Of a stretch of 64,000 nt of DNA, positions 27,732 to 37,224 are shown one piece after another. This stretch comes from Bradyrhizobium sp. CER78 (GTDB taxonomy: Bacteria > Pseudomonadota > Alphaproteobacteria > Rhizobiales > Xanthobacteraceae). A model generated the notes under the pieces. That model searched no databases. It worked only from the letters and a program-made list of their open reading frames with translations, and was not told where the DNA came from. Location: NCBI RefSeq assembly GCF_029846235.1, contig NZ_JARVWP010000002.1:434001-498000 (forward strand), in the 5' to 3' direction. Made by a program: the position numbers and the translations under genes. Within the stretch, counting starts at the first letter, position 1. Each line of letters begins with the position of its first letter.

Positions 27732-28172
27732 CTAGGCTTCCGCGGTAACCCGCCCGATCGCATCGACGATCTTGCCCCATCCCGGGCTCATCATGTCGAA
27801 GGCGAAGCGGTTGCCCGGGAAGACGAAGCCGTCATGCACCATGCGGACATGGGTTCCGCCCTCGACCGGCGTCAGCGTCCAGGTGACGACCGAGTCGAGC
27901 TTCGATCCGTATTGCGGATTGGTGTCGGCGCCGCCCTTCCAGGAATAGCGCAGCAGGCGGGGTGGATCGCAATCCAGCACCTCGCAATGCACGACGCCGT
28001 CCCAGTCGCCCATCGGCTTGGTGCGGAAATAGAAGCGGTGCCCGACGCTCGGCTGAAAATCGTTCGGCATCAGCCATTTCATCAGCAATTCGCTCGTGGT
28101 CAGCGTCCGCCAGATCCTGTCGGCGGCGTAAGGCAGCACCTTCTCGACCGTGATCGCGTGCGTCTCACCCAT
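27732..28172 (-). CDS. SRPBCC / AHSA1-family protein
   Basis: 146 residues from ATG 28172, overlapping the ArsR stop (TGATG). START-like fold with IWRTLTTSELLMKWLMPNDF at the N-terminus and WTLTPVEGGTHVRMVHDGF later. Such proteins are very often encoded behind an ArsR regulator, as here, and bind a hydrophobic ligand; exact role unknown. Confidence 0.88.
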   Translation of the reverse strand: MGETHAITVEKVLPYAADRIWRTLTTSELLMKWLMPNDFQPSVGHRFYFRTKPMGDWDGVVHCEVLDCDPPRLLRYSWKGGADTNPQYGSKLDSVVTWTLTPVEGGTHVRMVHDGFVFPGNRFAFDMMSPGWGKIVDAIGRVTAEA

Positions 28173-28498
28173 CACTCACTCTCCTTCAACAATTTCTCGA
28201 GATTGGCGAAGCGCTCGGCCCAGAACGTCTCGTAATGGCCGAGCCAGTCGATCAGCGGACTGAGCCCCTTCGGCGCGACGCGATAATGGATGTGCCGGCC
28301 CTCACGCCGCTCGGCGACGAGGCCTGCATCGCGCAGCGCGCGCAGATGTTGCGACACCGCCGGCTGCGACACCTTTGAGCCCTGCACCAGCCCGGTCGCG
28401 GCGACTTCGCCCTCCCGGATGATCCGCTCGAACACCGCCCGCCGCGTCGGGTCGGCAAGGGTCTTGAGCACATTGGTCAGCTGCATGGCGGTGGTCAT
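28172..28498 (-). CDS. ArsR/SmtB-family regulator
   Basis: 108 residues, winged helix with TLADPTRRAVFERII and the recognition helix VSQPAVSQHLRALRDAGLV, wing RREGRHIHYRV. No metal-binding cysteines are visible, so it is probably not a metal sensor. Forms an operon with the AHSA1-family gene. A perfect 20-bp palindrome 7 nt upstream is its likely operator. Confidence 0.92.
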   Translation of the reverse strand: MTTAMQLTNVLKTLADPTRRAVFERIIREGEVAATGLVQGSKVSQPAVSQHLRALRDAGLVAERREGRHIHYRVAPKGLSPLIDWLGHYETFWAERFANLEKLLKESE

Positions 28499-28504
28499 GC
28501 AGAT

Positions 28505-28524
28505 ATATAAGCAATTGCTTATAT
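28505..28524. promoter_or_regulatory. ArsR autoregulatory operator
   Basis: ATATAAGCAATTGCTTATAT is a perfect 20-bp palindrome immediately upstream of the arsR-type start codon (28498). The location would let the regulator block its own transcription. Confidence 0.75.
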
Positions 28525-28653
28525 GATTGTCAATGCGGAAGCGATGCAGTTGCGGCGCTGGAACACCTCCCCTGCTCCGAAAGTTGATGGCTGCGGTCGC
28601 ATGTTTGCAGGGAAAACAGTGCGATAATCGCGGCTGGAATCACGGAGCCGCCC

Positions 28654-29328
28654 ATGATCGCAAAGCTCCTCTTGCAGAATACGTTCTTCGTCCTCGCCAT
28701 GGCCGCGCTGCTGTTTGCCTTCGCCGGCACGCTGCATTGGCCCGGCGCCTGGGCTTACCTGATCGCCTCGGCGCTGATCGGCCCGGCCTGCGGGCTGTGG
28801 CTTGCCAAGGTCGATCCCGGCCTCCTGGCCGAGCGCATGCGTCTCACCACACGCGAGGGCCAGCCCGCCGAGGACAAGCGCTTCATGCTGGTGTTCCTGG
28901 TCATCGCGGTGCTGTGGTTCGTCGCGATGGGGCTCGATCGCCGCTTCGGCGGCGCCAATGCCGGCGTACCGCTGATCGTGCTCGGCCTCGCGCTGTATCT
29001 GCTCTCGACCGTGCTGATCCTGTGGGTGTTCCGCACCAATTCGTTTGCAGCACCCGTCGTCAAGGTGCAGACCGAGCGCGACCATCACGTGATCTCGACC
29101 GGTCCCTACGCGCTGGTCCGCCATCCGATGTATGCGAGCGTGATGCTGTTCTTCATCGGCGTGCCGCTGACGCTCGGCTCCTGGTGGGGTCTTGCCTTCG
29201 TGCCGGTGTTCTTCGCGATGTTCGCGTTCCGCACCGGGATCGAGGAGCGCACGCTGATGGCGGGATTGTCAGGCTATGCTGACTATGCGGCGCGGGTGCG
29301 CTATCGTCTCGTGCCCGGACTGTGGTGA
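28654..29328 (+). CDS. Isoprenylcysteine carboxyl methyltransferase (ICMT) family membrane protein
   Basis: 224 residues, about five membrane segments. The SAM-binding C-terminal signature is intact: VISTGPYALVRHPMYASVML, LGSWWG, then GIEERTLMAGLSGYADYAARVRYRLVPGLW. Bacterial members methylate small substrates or lipids at the inner membrane; the substrate is unknown. The next gene follows after 13 nt and may be co-transcribed. Confidence 0.87.
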   Translation: MIAKLLLQNTFFVLAMAALLFAFAGTLHWPGAWAYLIASALIGPACGLWLAKVDPGLLAERMRLTTREGQPAEDKRFMLVFLVIAVLWFVAMGLDRRFGGANAGVPLIVLGLALYLLSTVLILWVFRTNSFAAPVVKVQTERDHHVISTGPYALVRHPMYASVMLFFIGVPLTLGSWWGLAFVPVFFAMFAFRTGIEERTLMAGLSGYADYAARVRYRLVPGLW

Positions 29329-29341
29329 GGGACCGACCGTC

Positions 29342-29701
29342 ATGGCAGAGAGCAAGATCTACACCGGCGGCTGCCATTGCGGCCAGGTGCGCTTCGAATG
29401 CACCACCGACATGGCCATGGTGACCGCCTGCAACTGCTCGATCTGCACCAAGAAGGGCCTGCACTTCGTGTTCATGCCGCCGTCGAGCTTCCAGCTCCGC
29501 GCCGGCGCCGAGAACCTGAAGGAATATCTCTTCAACCGCCATGCGATCCGCCACCAGCTCTGCGTCGATTGCGGCGTCGACGTGTTCGCGCGCGGCAAGA
29601 AACCCGACGGCTCCGACATCGTGGCGCTCAATGTCAGCTGCATCGACGGCATCGACCTGTCGAAGATCACGATGACGCCGGTGGATGGGAAGAGCCGGTG
29701 A
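29342..29701 (+). CDS. GFA-family (CENP-V/glutathione-dependent formaldehyde-activating-like) protein
   Basis: 119 residues from ATG 29342. Zinc-binding cysteines: GGCHCGQVRF, ACNCSICTKKG and LCVDCGVDVF. The fold is that of Gfa/CENP-V; most members lack proven formaldehyde activity. Ends just before an intergenic repeat. Confidence 0.9.
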   Translation: MAESKIYTGGCHCGQVRFECTTDMAMVTACNCSICTKKGLHFVFMPPSSFQLRAGAENLKEYLFNRHAIRHQLCVDCGVDVFARGKKPDGSDIVALNVSCIDGIDLSKITMTPVDGKSR

Positions 29702-29711
29702 CTCTTTCACA

Positions 29712-29828
29712 TCGTCATTCCGGGGCGGTCCGCAGGGACCGAACCCGGAATCTCGATATTGCGGCGCGAGATTCCCCGATGCGCAATTGCGCATCTGAGG
29801 TTCACGCTTCGCGTGCCCCGAATGACGA
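29712..29828. repeat. Intergenic palindromic repeat
   Basis: About 117 nt starting TCGTCATTCC and ending GAATGACGA, with an inner perfect palindrome ATGCGCAATTGCGCAT. Related to 17611-17740 and 38309-38405. Ends 3 nt before the GST stop codon. Confidence 0.82.
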
Positions 29829-29831
29829 GCT

Positions 29832-30539
29832 CTACAAATCCAGCGCCTTGTAGCGCCGGAAAATCCCCTCCTCGTTGAACGGAATCCGCCGCTCGCTCGC
29901 CAGATACGCCTTGAGGTTCGGCCGCCCGGCGACACGATCGCGCAGCGCGATCAGGCGCGGGATTTTCTTTTCGAACGCAGCCACGCGCTTCGGGAAGGCG
30001 TAGCGCAGGCCTTCCACGATCTGGAACAGCGACAGATCGACATAGGTCAGCCGGCGTCCGGTGACGAAGGCACCGCCGTTCGCTGCGACCAGGTCCTCGA
30101 AATAACCGAGATATTTCGGCACCCGCGACGCCCAGAATTCTTCCGTGCGCTTCTTGGCCGGCGCCTTCTGGTCCTCGTAATACAGCGACGGGCCGAGCGG
30201 ATGATGGGTGTCGTGGATCTCCAGCACGAAGTCCGTGATCGTCAGCTGCAGCTGGTGCACCCAGAGCTTCCCCGCCTCCGCCTTCGGCGCCAGGCCGTGA
30301 CGCGCCCCGAGATACAGCAGGATGTTGGCGGTCTGACCGATCACGAGACTGCCGGCCTTGAGGAATGGCGGCGCAAAGGGCGGCGTGCCCTTGTGCGCGT
30401 CCATCATCTTCATCATGGCGCCGGTGCCGCCCTTGCCGCGCGCGACGTCGGTGTAGCCGGCGCCCGCATCCTCGAGTGCGAGGCGGACATATTCGCCGCG
30501 GCCCTGGATCATCGGCCAGTAGTAAAGCTGATAGTGCAT
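29832..30539 (-). CDS. Glutathione S-transferase
   Basis: 235 residues. Thioredoxin-like N-terminal domain (YQLYYWPMIQGRGEYVRLALEDAGAGY) with a glutathione-site motif IGQTANILLYLG at about 67-78. All-helical C-terminal domain containing GGAFVTGRRLTYVDLSLFQ (the GST N-capping/hydrophobic staple region). Layout resembles sigma/mu-like GSTs. Cytoplasmic conjugation or reduction; substrate unknown. Confidence 0.9.
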   Translation of the reverse strand: MHYQLYYWPMIQGRGEYVRLALEDAGAGYTDVARGKGGTGAMMKMMDAHKGTPPFAPPFLKAGSLVIGQTANILLYLGARHGLAPKAEAGKLWVHQLQLTITDFVLEIHDTHHPLGPSLYYEDQKAPAKKRTEEFWASRVPKYLGYFEDLVAANGGAFVTGRRLTYVDLSLFQIVEGLRYAFPKRVAAFEKKIPRLIALRDRVAGRPNLKAYLASERRIPFNEEGIFRRYKALDL

Positions 30540-30707
30540 GCACTTGCCTCCAAAAACTTCGCAGCGTCATTTCTCTTCAGTCGTTTTTATTCATCGCGAT
30601 CGTAGCCGCGCCGCGGCCCAATCGTCCATCGCACACGGGCCGCCTGTCCGAACCGCGCGCAGACTGCTAAGGTTCCAAGCATCGAGTCTTCGATGAAGGA
30701 TCAACTG

Positions 30708-31115
30708 ATGGCGGACGACAAGAAGAAGCGGGGCGCACAGGATCGCGCGCTGATCGCGTTGAGCGAGTCCTACGAAGTTGCGTACTGGTCCAAGAAGTTC
30801 AAGGTCACGCCGGCAAAGCTCACGGCCGCCGTCAAGAAGGTCGGGCATTCCGCGAAGAAGGTGGAAGCCTATTTCAAGGAGCAGCGCCACATGGCCGCCG
30901 ATCGCGCCCGGATCGCGATCAGCGAGCCCTACGAGGTCCGCTACTGGTCGAAGAAGTTCAAGGTGACCCCTGCCCGGCTCAAGGCCGCGGTCGCCGAGGT
31001 CGGACATTCCTCGAAGAAGGTCGAGGCCTATTTCGCGGCAAAGAAGAAAACCGCGAAGAAAAAGAAGACGGCCAAGAAGACAGTGAAGAAGACCGCCAAG
31101 CGGAAGAAGAGCTGA
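30708..31115 (+). CDS. Duplicated DUF3606-like protein with lysine-rich tail
   Basis: 135 residues from ATG 30708 (AAGGA 7 nt upstream). Two tandem copies of about 48 residues: ALIALSESYEVAYWSKKFKV and ARIAISEPYEVRYWSKKFKV, each ending VGHS.KKVEAYF. The last 25 residues are Lys/Ala/Thr-rich (KKTAKKKKTAKK), like histone-H1/AlgP tails. DUF3606 copies normally occur singly. DNA binding by the tail is an inference. Confidence 0.82.
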   Translation: MADDKKKRGAQDRALIALSESYEVAYWSKKFKVTPAKLTAAVKKVGHSAKKVEAYFKEQRHMAADRARIAISEPYEVRYWSKKFKVTPARLKAAVAEVGHSSKKVEAYFAAKKKTAKKKKTAKKTVKKTAKRKKS

Positions 31116-31127
31116 GCCGCCGCTCAC

Positions 31128-31251
31128 CCGTCATTGCGAGCCAACGGGTCGCGCGAACGCGCGCCCGATGACAGGCTCCGCGAAGCAATCCATCGTGCGG
31201 CATACGCGGATAGATGGATTGCTTCGTCGCTATCGCTCCTCGCAATGACGG
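31128..31251. repeat. Intergenic inverted repeat (CCGTCATTGCGAG ... CTCGCAATGACGG)
   Basis: 124 nt bounded by perfect 13-nt inverted ends, with inner inverted GAAGCAATCCATC and GATGGATTGCTTC. The left half recurs at 17556-17610. Would fold into a long hairpin. Confidence 0.85.
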
Positions 31252-31292
31252 ACATATACGCGCAGACGTTCAGACTGCACCCGTACTCCCTC

Positions 31293-31967
31293 TCAATTCG
31301 CAGCGAAGCAGTACAGCAGGCCGTCGCCGCCGGTGCTCTTCAGATCGGCCTGCGAGCAGCCGCCATCGGGGCCGCGCGAGGGATGCGACGTGTTCCAGGA
31401 TTTTGACGGCTCGTCGTCGCGCAGCCCCTTGCGGTCGAAATGGCCGACCATCGCAGCGCCCTGCGTGCTGCTTGTCCAGTTCTTGCAGGTGCGATCCTCG
31501 CCGGCCGCAAACGCAGTCCCGTCCGCCTGCGATCCCGTCAGCACGTCGTGGCGGTTCGGCGTGTCGCCGGCACCGTTGATGACCTCACCCTTCTCGGACA
31601 GCGCGGTCTGCTTGGTGAGATTGTTGCTCGCGCTGTGCAGGTCGGCGACGTCCTTGGCGACCACGACGCCCTTCACATTCATCCACGGCCCCTTGCCGAT
31701 GCGATCACGCGCGTTCACCGCGGACTTGCCATCGGCTGCCTGGGTCGAGAGATAGGCCCGCCAGGTCTTCGGCGCGCCGAAACCCGCCGCCTGCGCCAGG
31801 GTCTGACAATGATTATCGGCGCCGGCGAGGCCGCCGAGATTGCCGCCATTGCCGATGCCGCTGCTGGTCACGAAGAAGCTGGTGTCGGCGGTCTGCGCGC
31901 CAGCCGGCGGCGCGGCCATGACGACGAACGCAAGACAGGCGGGAACCGCGATTTTAGCAACCTTCAT
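31293..31967 (-). CDS. Secreted lectin-like protein of unknown function
   Basis: 224 residues from ATG 31967 (GGGAGGATGGA upstream). Signal peptide MKVAKIAVPACLAFVVMAAPPAGAQ. Mature part has GLAGADNHCQTLAQAAGF, WRAYLST, and the end CKNWTSSTQGAAMVGHFDR...SWNTSHPSRGC-like (DGGCSQADLKSTGGDGLLYCF). This pattern resembles the endostatin/C-type-lectin-like domain seen in some bacterial exported proteins. Ligand unknown. Confidence 0.78.
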   Translation of the reverse strand: MKVAKIAVPACLAFVVMAAPPAGAQTADTSFFVTSSGIGNGGNLGGLAGADNHCQTLAQAAGFGAPKTWRAYLSTQAADGKSAVNARDRIGKGPWMNVKGVVVAKDVADLHSASNNLTKQTALSEKGEVINGAGDTPNRHDVLTGSQADGTAFAAGEDRTCKNWTSSTQGAAMVGHFDRKGLRDDEPSKSWNTSHPSRGPDGGCSQADLKSTGGDGLLYCFAAN

Positions 31968-32055
31968 TCCATCCTCCCGATGGTTGTTATGGTCCGCTGA
32001 CATCAACCCGCGGCATGTCAGGATATTCCGGCGCCACGACACGGCAATGAGCGCA

Positions 32056-32089
32056 CAAAACAAAAGCGCCGCGGACGATGCCGCGGCGC
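32056..32089 (-). terminator. Rho-independent terminator of the Tim44-domain gene
   Basis: On the minus strand GCGCCGCGG-CATCGT-CCGCGGCGC (perfect 9-bp stem) is followed by TTTTGTTTTG. It lies 28 nt after the stop of the Tim44-domain gene. Confidence 0.85.
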
Positions 32090-32116
32090 CTTCTGTTCGT
32101 CATATCAGACCGTCGA

Positions 32117-33076
32117 TCAGTTGGTCTGCTGGATCGCCGAAAGCTCCCAGTTGCCGCCGCGCTGGCGCAAGAAGGTCCAGACCTCGGTGACCTCCTCCGG
32201 CTGCCCGCCGCTGACCTGACGGCCGGTGCCGCGCTCCAGCATGGTGTCGACCAGCGCGTAGCGCATCGCGACCGTCGCGTATTCGCTGTCGCCTTCGCGC
32301 CAGGCTTCTGCGAGATCGCCCTGCAGCAGCTTCACATTGGTCACCTTGTTGGTGACGTTGCGCGCCTTGTTCTCCTCGATATCCCTGGAGAAGTACGACA
32401 CCATTTCCGGCGTCGCGAGCGTGTGCAGCTTCGCAATGTCCTCGTTCGACCACGCGGTCTGGATGTCGCCGAGCAGCCGCTCGAACGTCTCATAGTCGGC
32501 AGGGGCGATCTCGACCGGCGCGTTCGATCCGCCGCCGAGGCCAAAGCCGAAGCCCGAGCGGGCATTCGCCTGCGGGCCGGGGCCGACGTCGGGTCCGCCG
32601 GCGTAAGCGGCGGCAGGCGCATTGCGGCGCTGCCACCACGACATTGCGAGCCGGACCACGAGCACGATCAGGCCGATCTGCAGCAGCAGGCCGAGCATCG
32701 ACGACAGGCCGCCGAGACCCGAGAACAGGCCGCCGCCGAACAGCATGCCGAACAGGCCTGCGCCGAGGAAGCCCGCGGCCAGGCCACCGAGCAGGCCGCG
32801 CCCCATTCCGCCGCGTCCGAACAGGCCGCCGGAGTTCGCAGCAGCCGGCGAGTTCATGCCCGGGCTACCGGGCTGGCTGAAGGTGCGGTTCATCGGCGCA
32901 ACGGAACCCGGCGCGGTGTTGGTCGAGGGCGGCGCGGAGAATGTCCGCGAGCCGCGCGAGCCGCCACCGCCGACGCGGGCGTCGGCCGCCGAAACGGTCA
33001 TCATCACGGGCAGCGCAAGCGCCATCGCCACAGCGATCGCCCGAACAATTCCACGCGTGCGTTGCGAGAAATTCAT
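32117..33076 (-). CDS. Tim44-like domain membrane protein
   Basis: 319 residues. Signal/anchor at the N-terminus, then a Gly/Ser/Pro-rich low-complexity segment to about residue 85. A Gly-rich hydrophobic stretch (GGLAAGFLGAGLFGMLFGGG) and a membrane helix (LLLQIGLIVLVVRLAMSWW) follow. The C-terminal Tim44-like domain (about 190-319) has the NTF2-like layout FERLLGDIQTAWSNEDIAKL and ends ELSAIQQTN. Bacterial Tim44-domain proteins face the cytoplasm from the inner membrane; function not established. Confidence 0.88.
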   Translation of the reverse strand: MNFSQRTRGIVRAIAVAMALALPVMMTVSAADARVGGGGSRGSRTFSAPPSTNTAPGSVAPMNRTFSQPGSPGMNSPAAANSGGLFGRGGMGRGLLGGLAAGFLGAGLFGMLFGGGLFSGLGGLSSMLGLLLQIGLIVLVVRLAMSWWQRRNAPAAAYAGGPDVGPGPQANARSGFGFGLGGGSNAPVEIAPADYETFERLLGDIQTAWSNEDIAKLHTLATPEMVSYFSRDIEENKARNVTNKVTNVKLLQGDLAEAWREGDSEYATVAMRYALVDTMLERGTGRQVSGGQPEEVTEVWTFLRQRGGNWELSAIQQTN

Positions 33077-33319
33077 GTTGGTTTCCTCAAAGGATTCCCC
33101 GGCATGGGGAAACGCCCCTAAGATGGGCAGGGCCTGACAAAAGTGAAGCGGGAAACGGGAACCGCGGCTGCGGCCCTCGGTCGCGGCGATGTGACACTAT
33201 GGGCCTTGTGGCCGCGACAACGCGTCCTAGCGCGAGATGAGGCCCGGTTTCAATCGCAGTTGCAGTGGAATTTTCACCTCGCACTTGCGAGAAACGAAGG
33301 CAGTTGCGGCGGCAACCGG

Positions 33320-35914
33320 CTAGTTCGCCGTCATGGTTTCCTTCACCGCGGCGACCAGCTGCGTCAGCGTGAACGGCTTCGGCAGGAAGGCGAATTGCTG
33401 GTTCTCCGGCAGGCTCTTCTCGAACGCATCCTCGGCATAGCCGGAGACGAAGATGATCTTCAGCTCGGCGTTGCGGCTGCGCATTTCCTTCAGCAGCGTG
33501 GGCCCGTCCATCTCCGGCATCACGACGTCGGAGACCACGAGATCGACAGCGCCGTTCTTCTCCTCGAACGCCTCCAGCGCCTCGACGCCGTTGGCCGCCT
33601 CGATCACGCTGTAGCCGCGCGAACGCAGACCGCGCGCATTCAGCGAGCGCAGGCCGTCCTCGTCCTCGACCAGCAGGATGGTACCCTGCCCGGTGAGATC
33701 GGGCTTCGGCTTGGCGGCATCCGCGGCGGCAGCGGTTTCCTTTGCCGCGCCGTTGCCGGCCTGCGCCTCCGGCGCGACCTCCTGCTCCTGGCGATGCCGA
33801 GGCAGGTAGATCCGGAACGTGGTGCCGCCGCCCGGCACGGAATCGACATAGACGAAGCCGCCGGTCTGCTTGACGATGCCGTAGACCGTGGACAGGCCAA
33901 GGCCGGTGCCCTTGCCGACTTCCTTGGTCGAGAAGAACGGCTCGAAGATCTTGTCGATGATCTCGTGCGGAATGCCGGTGCCGGTGTCCGAAATCTCGAT
34001 CTTCACATAGTCCGCCGCCGGCATGCCCTTGTTGGCGAGCTGGGCTGCTTCCTCGGTCGGCACATTGGCGGTGCGGATGATCAGCTTGCCGCCGTCGGGC
34101 ATCGCGTCGCGCGCGTTCACCGCGAGATTGACCACCACCTGCTCGAATTGCGAGACGTCGACCTTCACCGGCCACAGATCGCGGCCATGCACGAGGTCGA
34201 GCTTGACCTTCTCGCCGATCAGCCGGCGCAGCAGCATGGTCAGATCGGAAAGCGCGTCCCCGAGATCGAGCACCTGCGGCCGCAACGTCTGGCGGCGCGA
34301 GAACGCCAGCAGCTGCCGCACCAGCGTCGCGGCGCGGGTCGCGTTCTGCTTGATCTGCATGATGTCCTGGAACGACGGGTCAGTCGGCTTGTGCGCGTTC
34401 AGCAGGAAGTCGTTGGCCATCATGATGGCCGACAGCACGTTGTTGAAGTCGTGCGCGATGCCGCCGGCGAGCTGGCCGACCATCTCCATCTTCTGCGACT
34501 GGTTGATCTGATTTTCCAGCGCGCGCCGCTCGGTGATCTCGAGCATGTAGACGATCGCGGTCTCGGCGTCGCGCTCGTCCTTCTCGATGGTCGTGACGAA
34601 GAACTGGGCGAAACGTTCCTTCGGCCCGTCCAGCATCACCTCGACCGGCGCGATATCGCCCTGCCCTTCGGCGGCCTGGTTGATCGCCGCGATCAGCAGG
34701 CCGCGGTCGCGCGGATTGACCGCGCGGAAGATCGACTTGGCGGCGCCGCCATCGCCATTCAGCCCCTGCGCCAGCTTGGCATAGCGTGCATTGGCGCCGA
34801 CCACGTTGCCGCCGCGGTCGACGGTCGCGATCGCCATCGGCGTGTGGTCGAAGAAGCGCATGAAGCGCACCTCGGCGGCGCGCTCCGGATCGGAATGCTC
34901 GTCGCGGGCACGGCTGATCACCAGCGTGCGCGAGGCGCCCGCTGCGCCGTCGGCGCCGAAGGCAAGCTTGTGATAGAGCCGCACCGGCACGGTCTTGCCG
35001 CCGCGCATGCGCAGGTCGATGTCGAATACCTCGGTCTTGACCTCACCCGGCACGGCCGCGATCGAGGTCAACAATGCCGCGCCGTCCCCCGACACGATGT
35101 CGGTCAGCTTCAGCCCGCCCGAGCCGATCTCGGCCAGATCGTAGTCCAGCCAGTTCGCCAGCGTGGCGTTGACATAGGCGATCTCGCCGGCCGGATTGAC
35201 CGAGAAGAAGCCGCAGGGCGCATGATCGAGATATTCGATCGCGTGCCGCAGCTCCTGGAACACGTCTTCCTGGCGCTCGCGGTCACGGGTGATGTCCGCG
35301 ATCGACCACACCGCATATCTGGCGTCGCGCTTGCCCTCGCCGAGAGGGCGCACCCGCAGCCGCAGCCAGCGGCCTTGTCCACCACCTTGCCCGGCGTCGT
35401 GCCCGGCGACGCGGACCTCCTCCTGCTGCCGCTTGCCCTCGCGCGCGGCCTTCAGGAGGCGGAACACCGCTTCGGAAACGTCGGGGTTGCCGATGAAGAC
35501 ACGCTCGACCGGACGGACGTCCTGCGGCCCGGCCGCACCGGTCAGCGTCAGATAGGCGGCGTTGGAATAGACCACATGGCCGCGGGAGTCGGTGACGACG
35601 AGCCCCTCCTGGGCCTGGTCGGCGATCCGCGCCATCACCGGGTCGTCGGTGGCGCGGTCGGAGAAGCGGATGATGCCTGCGGCCAAGGCGAACAGGTTGA
35701 ACAGCCCGGCGGTGGCGAGCAGCGCCAGCACGCCGAGGATATAGGGCTGCGCCTGGGTGCGGCCGATGGTCATCAGCCAGACCGCCACCGCGACGATGCC
35801 AATAGCGATCAGCACCACCAGCAGGATGCTGCCGCTCCGCCGGGCTGGCCCGTGAGCCACGAACGGCTCGGTCGCGGGAGGATCGTTGCTATCGGCGGTC
35901 ATCTGGAGAGACAT
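33320..35914 (-). CDS. cckA: Cell-cycle hybrid histidine kinase CckA
   Basis: 864 residues. Two membrane helices near the N-terminus (about 28-85) and two or three PAS domains. A HisKA domain has phospho-acceptor His488 in [15 protein letters not shown], then the ATPase with [11 protein letters not shown] and the G boxes DTGTGIP and [17 protein letters not shown]-terminal receiver carries Asp796 in [14 protein letters not shown]. CckA phosphorylates ChpT, which phosphorylates CtrA and CpdR in alphaproteobacteria; it acts at the inner membrane. CtrA-type boxes lie before flagellar operons in this same window. Confidence 0.96.
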   Translation of the reverse strand: MSLQMTADSNDPPATEPFVAHGPARRSGSILLVVLIAIGIVAVAVWLMTIGRTQAQPYILGVLALLATAGLFNLFALAAGIIRFSDRATDDPVMARIADQAQEGLVVTDSRGHVVYSNAAYLTLTGAAGPQDVRPVERVFIGNPDVSEAVFRLLKAAREGKRQQEEVRVAGHDAGQGGGQGRWLRLRVRPLGEGKRDARYAVWSIADITRDRERQEDVFQELRHAIEYLDHAPCGFFSVNPAGEIAYVNATLANWLDYDLAEIGSGGLKLTDIVSGDGAALLTSIAAVPGEVKTEVFDIDLRMRGGKTVPVRLYHKLAFGADGAAGASRTLVISRARDEHSDPERAAEVRFMRFFDHTPMAIATVDRGGNVVGANARYAKLAQGLNGDGGAAKSIFRAVNPRDRGLLIAAINQAAEGQGDIAPVEVMLDGPKERFAQFFVTTIEKDERDAETAIVYMLEITERRALENQINQSQKMEMVGQLAGGIAHDFNNVLSAIMMANDFLLNAHKPTDPSFQDIMQIKQNATRAATLVRQLLAFSRRQTLRPQVLDLGDALSDLTMLLRRLIGEKVKLDLVHGRDLWPVKVDVSQFEQVVVNLAVNARDAMPDGGKLIIRTANVPTEEAAQLANKGMPAADYVKIEISDTGTGIPHEIIDKIFEPFFSTKEVGKGTGLGLSTVYGIVKQTGGFVYVDSVPGGGTTFRIYLPRHRQEQEVAPEAQAGNGAAKETAAAADAAKPKPDLTGQGTILLVEDEDGLRSLNARGLRSRGYSVIEAANGVEALEAFEEKNGAVDLVVSDVVMPEMDGPTLLKEMRSRNAELKIIFVSGYAEDAFEKSLPENQQFAFLPKPFTLTQLVAAVKETMTAN

Positions 35915-36043
35915 GGCTCGTCTGCATCACGAAGGCGACCGGCCGGCCACCTTGCCCCTGAGTGCCTGAATCGGACCCGAAAACGCAAGTCCATCAGGCG
36001 GCAATTTCGCAAGTTACGCGCATTTCAGGCGGTTTTCCGCCCC

Positions 36044-37117
36044 TTACTGACGCAGGCCGGACAGGCCGCGCCTCAGCCGCATCACGTAGCCGATGATTTC
36101 GGCAACCGCATGATAGTGCTCGACCGGGATTTCCTTGTCGATGTCGACGGTGGCATAGAGCGCCCGGGCCAGCGGCACGTTCTCCACGATCGGAATATCG
36201 TGCTCCTTGGCGATCTCCCTGATCCTGAACGCGAGGACGTCGACGCCCTTGGCGATGCAGATCGGCGCCGACATGCTGCGGTCGTAGGCCAGCGCGACCG
36301 AATAGTGGGTCGGGTTGGTGATGATCACTGAGGCCTTTGGAACCTGGGCCATCATGCGCTTCTTGGCGCGCTGGACCCGCAACTGCTTGATCCTGCCCTT
36401 GACGTGCGGGTCGCCTTCCGATTGCTTGAACTCCTCCTTCATCTCCTGCAGCGACATCTTGTGACGCTCGAACCAGGTCCGGTACTGGAAAAAGTAGTCG
36501 GCGATCGCAACCGCAGCGAGGATCGCGACCACCGCCGCCATCAGGTGCACCGTCATGCTGGTGATGGCGGGCAGCAGCTCGGCCGGATCGACCCGCAGGA
36601 ACGATTCCATCCGCATCCGGTCGGGCCACAGCACCATGACCATCACGACGCCGAGCGCGATCAGCTTGAACAGGCCTTTCAGGAAGTTCGCCACTGCCTG
36701 CTTGCCGAACAGCCGCTTGAAGCCGGCAGCCGGCGAGATCTTGGAGAATTTCGGCTTGAGCTGCTCACCCGACCACACCAGCTGATGCTGGATCATGTTG
36801 CCGGCGACAGCGGCCAGCGCCAGCATCAGGAACGGCACGCCGATCGCGGCGATCACGGCGTAGCCGAGCGTCTGGGTCAGTTGCAGCAGGCCGGCACCGT
36901 CGGTGCGGATCATCCATGAATTGGCGATCAAATTGCGCAGCGGCATCAAGATTCCGCCGCCGATCGAGCCCGAGAAGGTCGACAGCACCAGCGTGGCACC
37001 GGCGATGATGAACCAGGTGTTGACCTCCTGGCTCTTGACGACGTCGCCTTTCTCAAGGGCTTCGTCGAGACGTTTTTGAGTAGGGTCTTCTGTTTTGTCT
37101 TCGGTATCGTCGGCCAT
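36044..37117 (-). CDS. flhB: Flagellar export switch protein FlhB
   Basis: 357 residues. N-terminal EDKTEDPTQKRLDEALEKGDV, four membrane helices, and the cytoplasmic autocleavage site Asn268-Pro269-Thr270-His271. The C-terminal FlhBCC domain continues VALAYDRSMSAPICIAKG. Part of the type III flagellar export gate; controls the hook-to-filament switch. Minus-strand block with fliR, fliQ, fliE, flgC, flgB. Confidence 0.97.
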   Translation of the reverse strand: MADDTEDKTEDPTQKRLDEALEKGDVVKSQEVNTWFIIAGATLVLSTFSGSIGGGILMPLRNLIANSWMIRTDGAGLLQLTQTLGYAVIAAIGVPFLMLALAAVAGNMIQHQLVWSGEQLKPKFSKISPAAGFKRLFGKQAVANFLKGLFKLIALGVVMVMVLWPDRMRMESFLRVDPAELLPAITSMTVHLMAAVVAILAAVAIADYFFQYRTWFERHKMSLQEMKEEFKQSEGDPHVKGRIKQLRVQRAKKRMMAQVPKASVIITNPTHYSVALAYDRSMSAPICIAKGVDVLAFRIREIAKEHDIPIVENVPLARALYATVDIDKEIPVEHYHAVAEIIGYVMRLRRGLSGLRQ

Positions 37118-37129
37118 CTCTTCTCCCTA

Positions 37130-37223
37130 GAACATGATGCGACTTGATCGCATCATGTTCTGAGGTCCCTATTTTTGACGCGTTTTCTTCACGCGACCCG
37201 GTTCCCACTTCGCTCGAAAACGC
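37130..37223. repeat. Intergenic repeat with perfect hairpin between fliR and flhB
   Basis: 37130-37160 is a perfect 13-bp stem (GAACATGATGCGA / TCGCATCATGTTC, 5-nt loop). 37194-37223 is the inverse of the repeat at 6975-7004. The hairpin lies 13 nt upstream of the flhB start inside the operon, where it could affect mRNA processing or translation. Confidence 0.82.
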
Positions 37224-37224
37224 T

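Noticed and set aside
32078..33121. Plus-strand 347-codon frame opposite the Tim44-domain gene
   Set aside because: Low-complexity Arg/Ala/Gln translation; the minus-strand gene has a recognisable C-terminal domain and terminator.
33143..36331. Plus-strand 1062-codon open frame opposite cckA
   Set aside because: His/Arg-rich shadow of cckA; no domain, no start signal.
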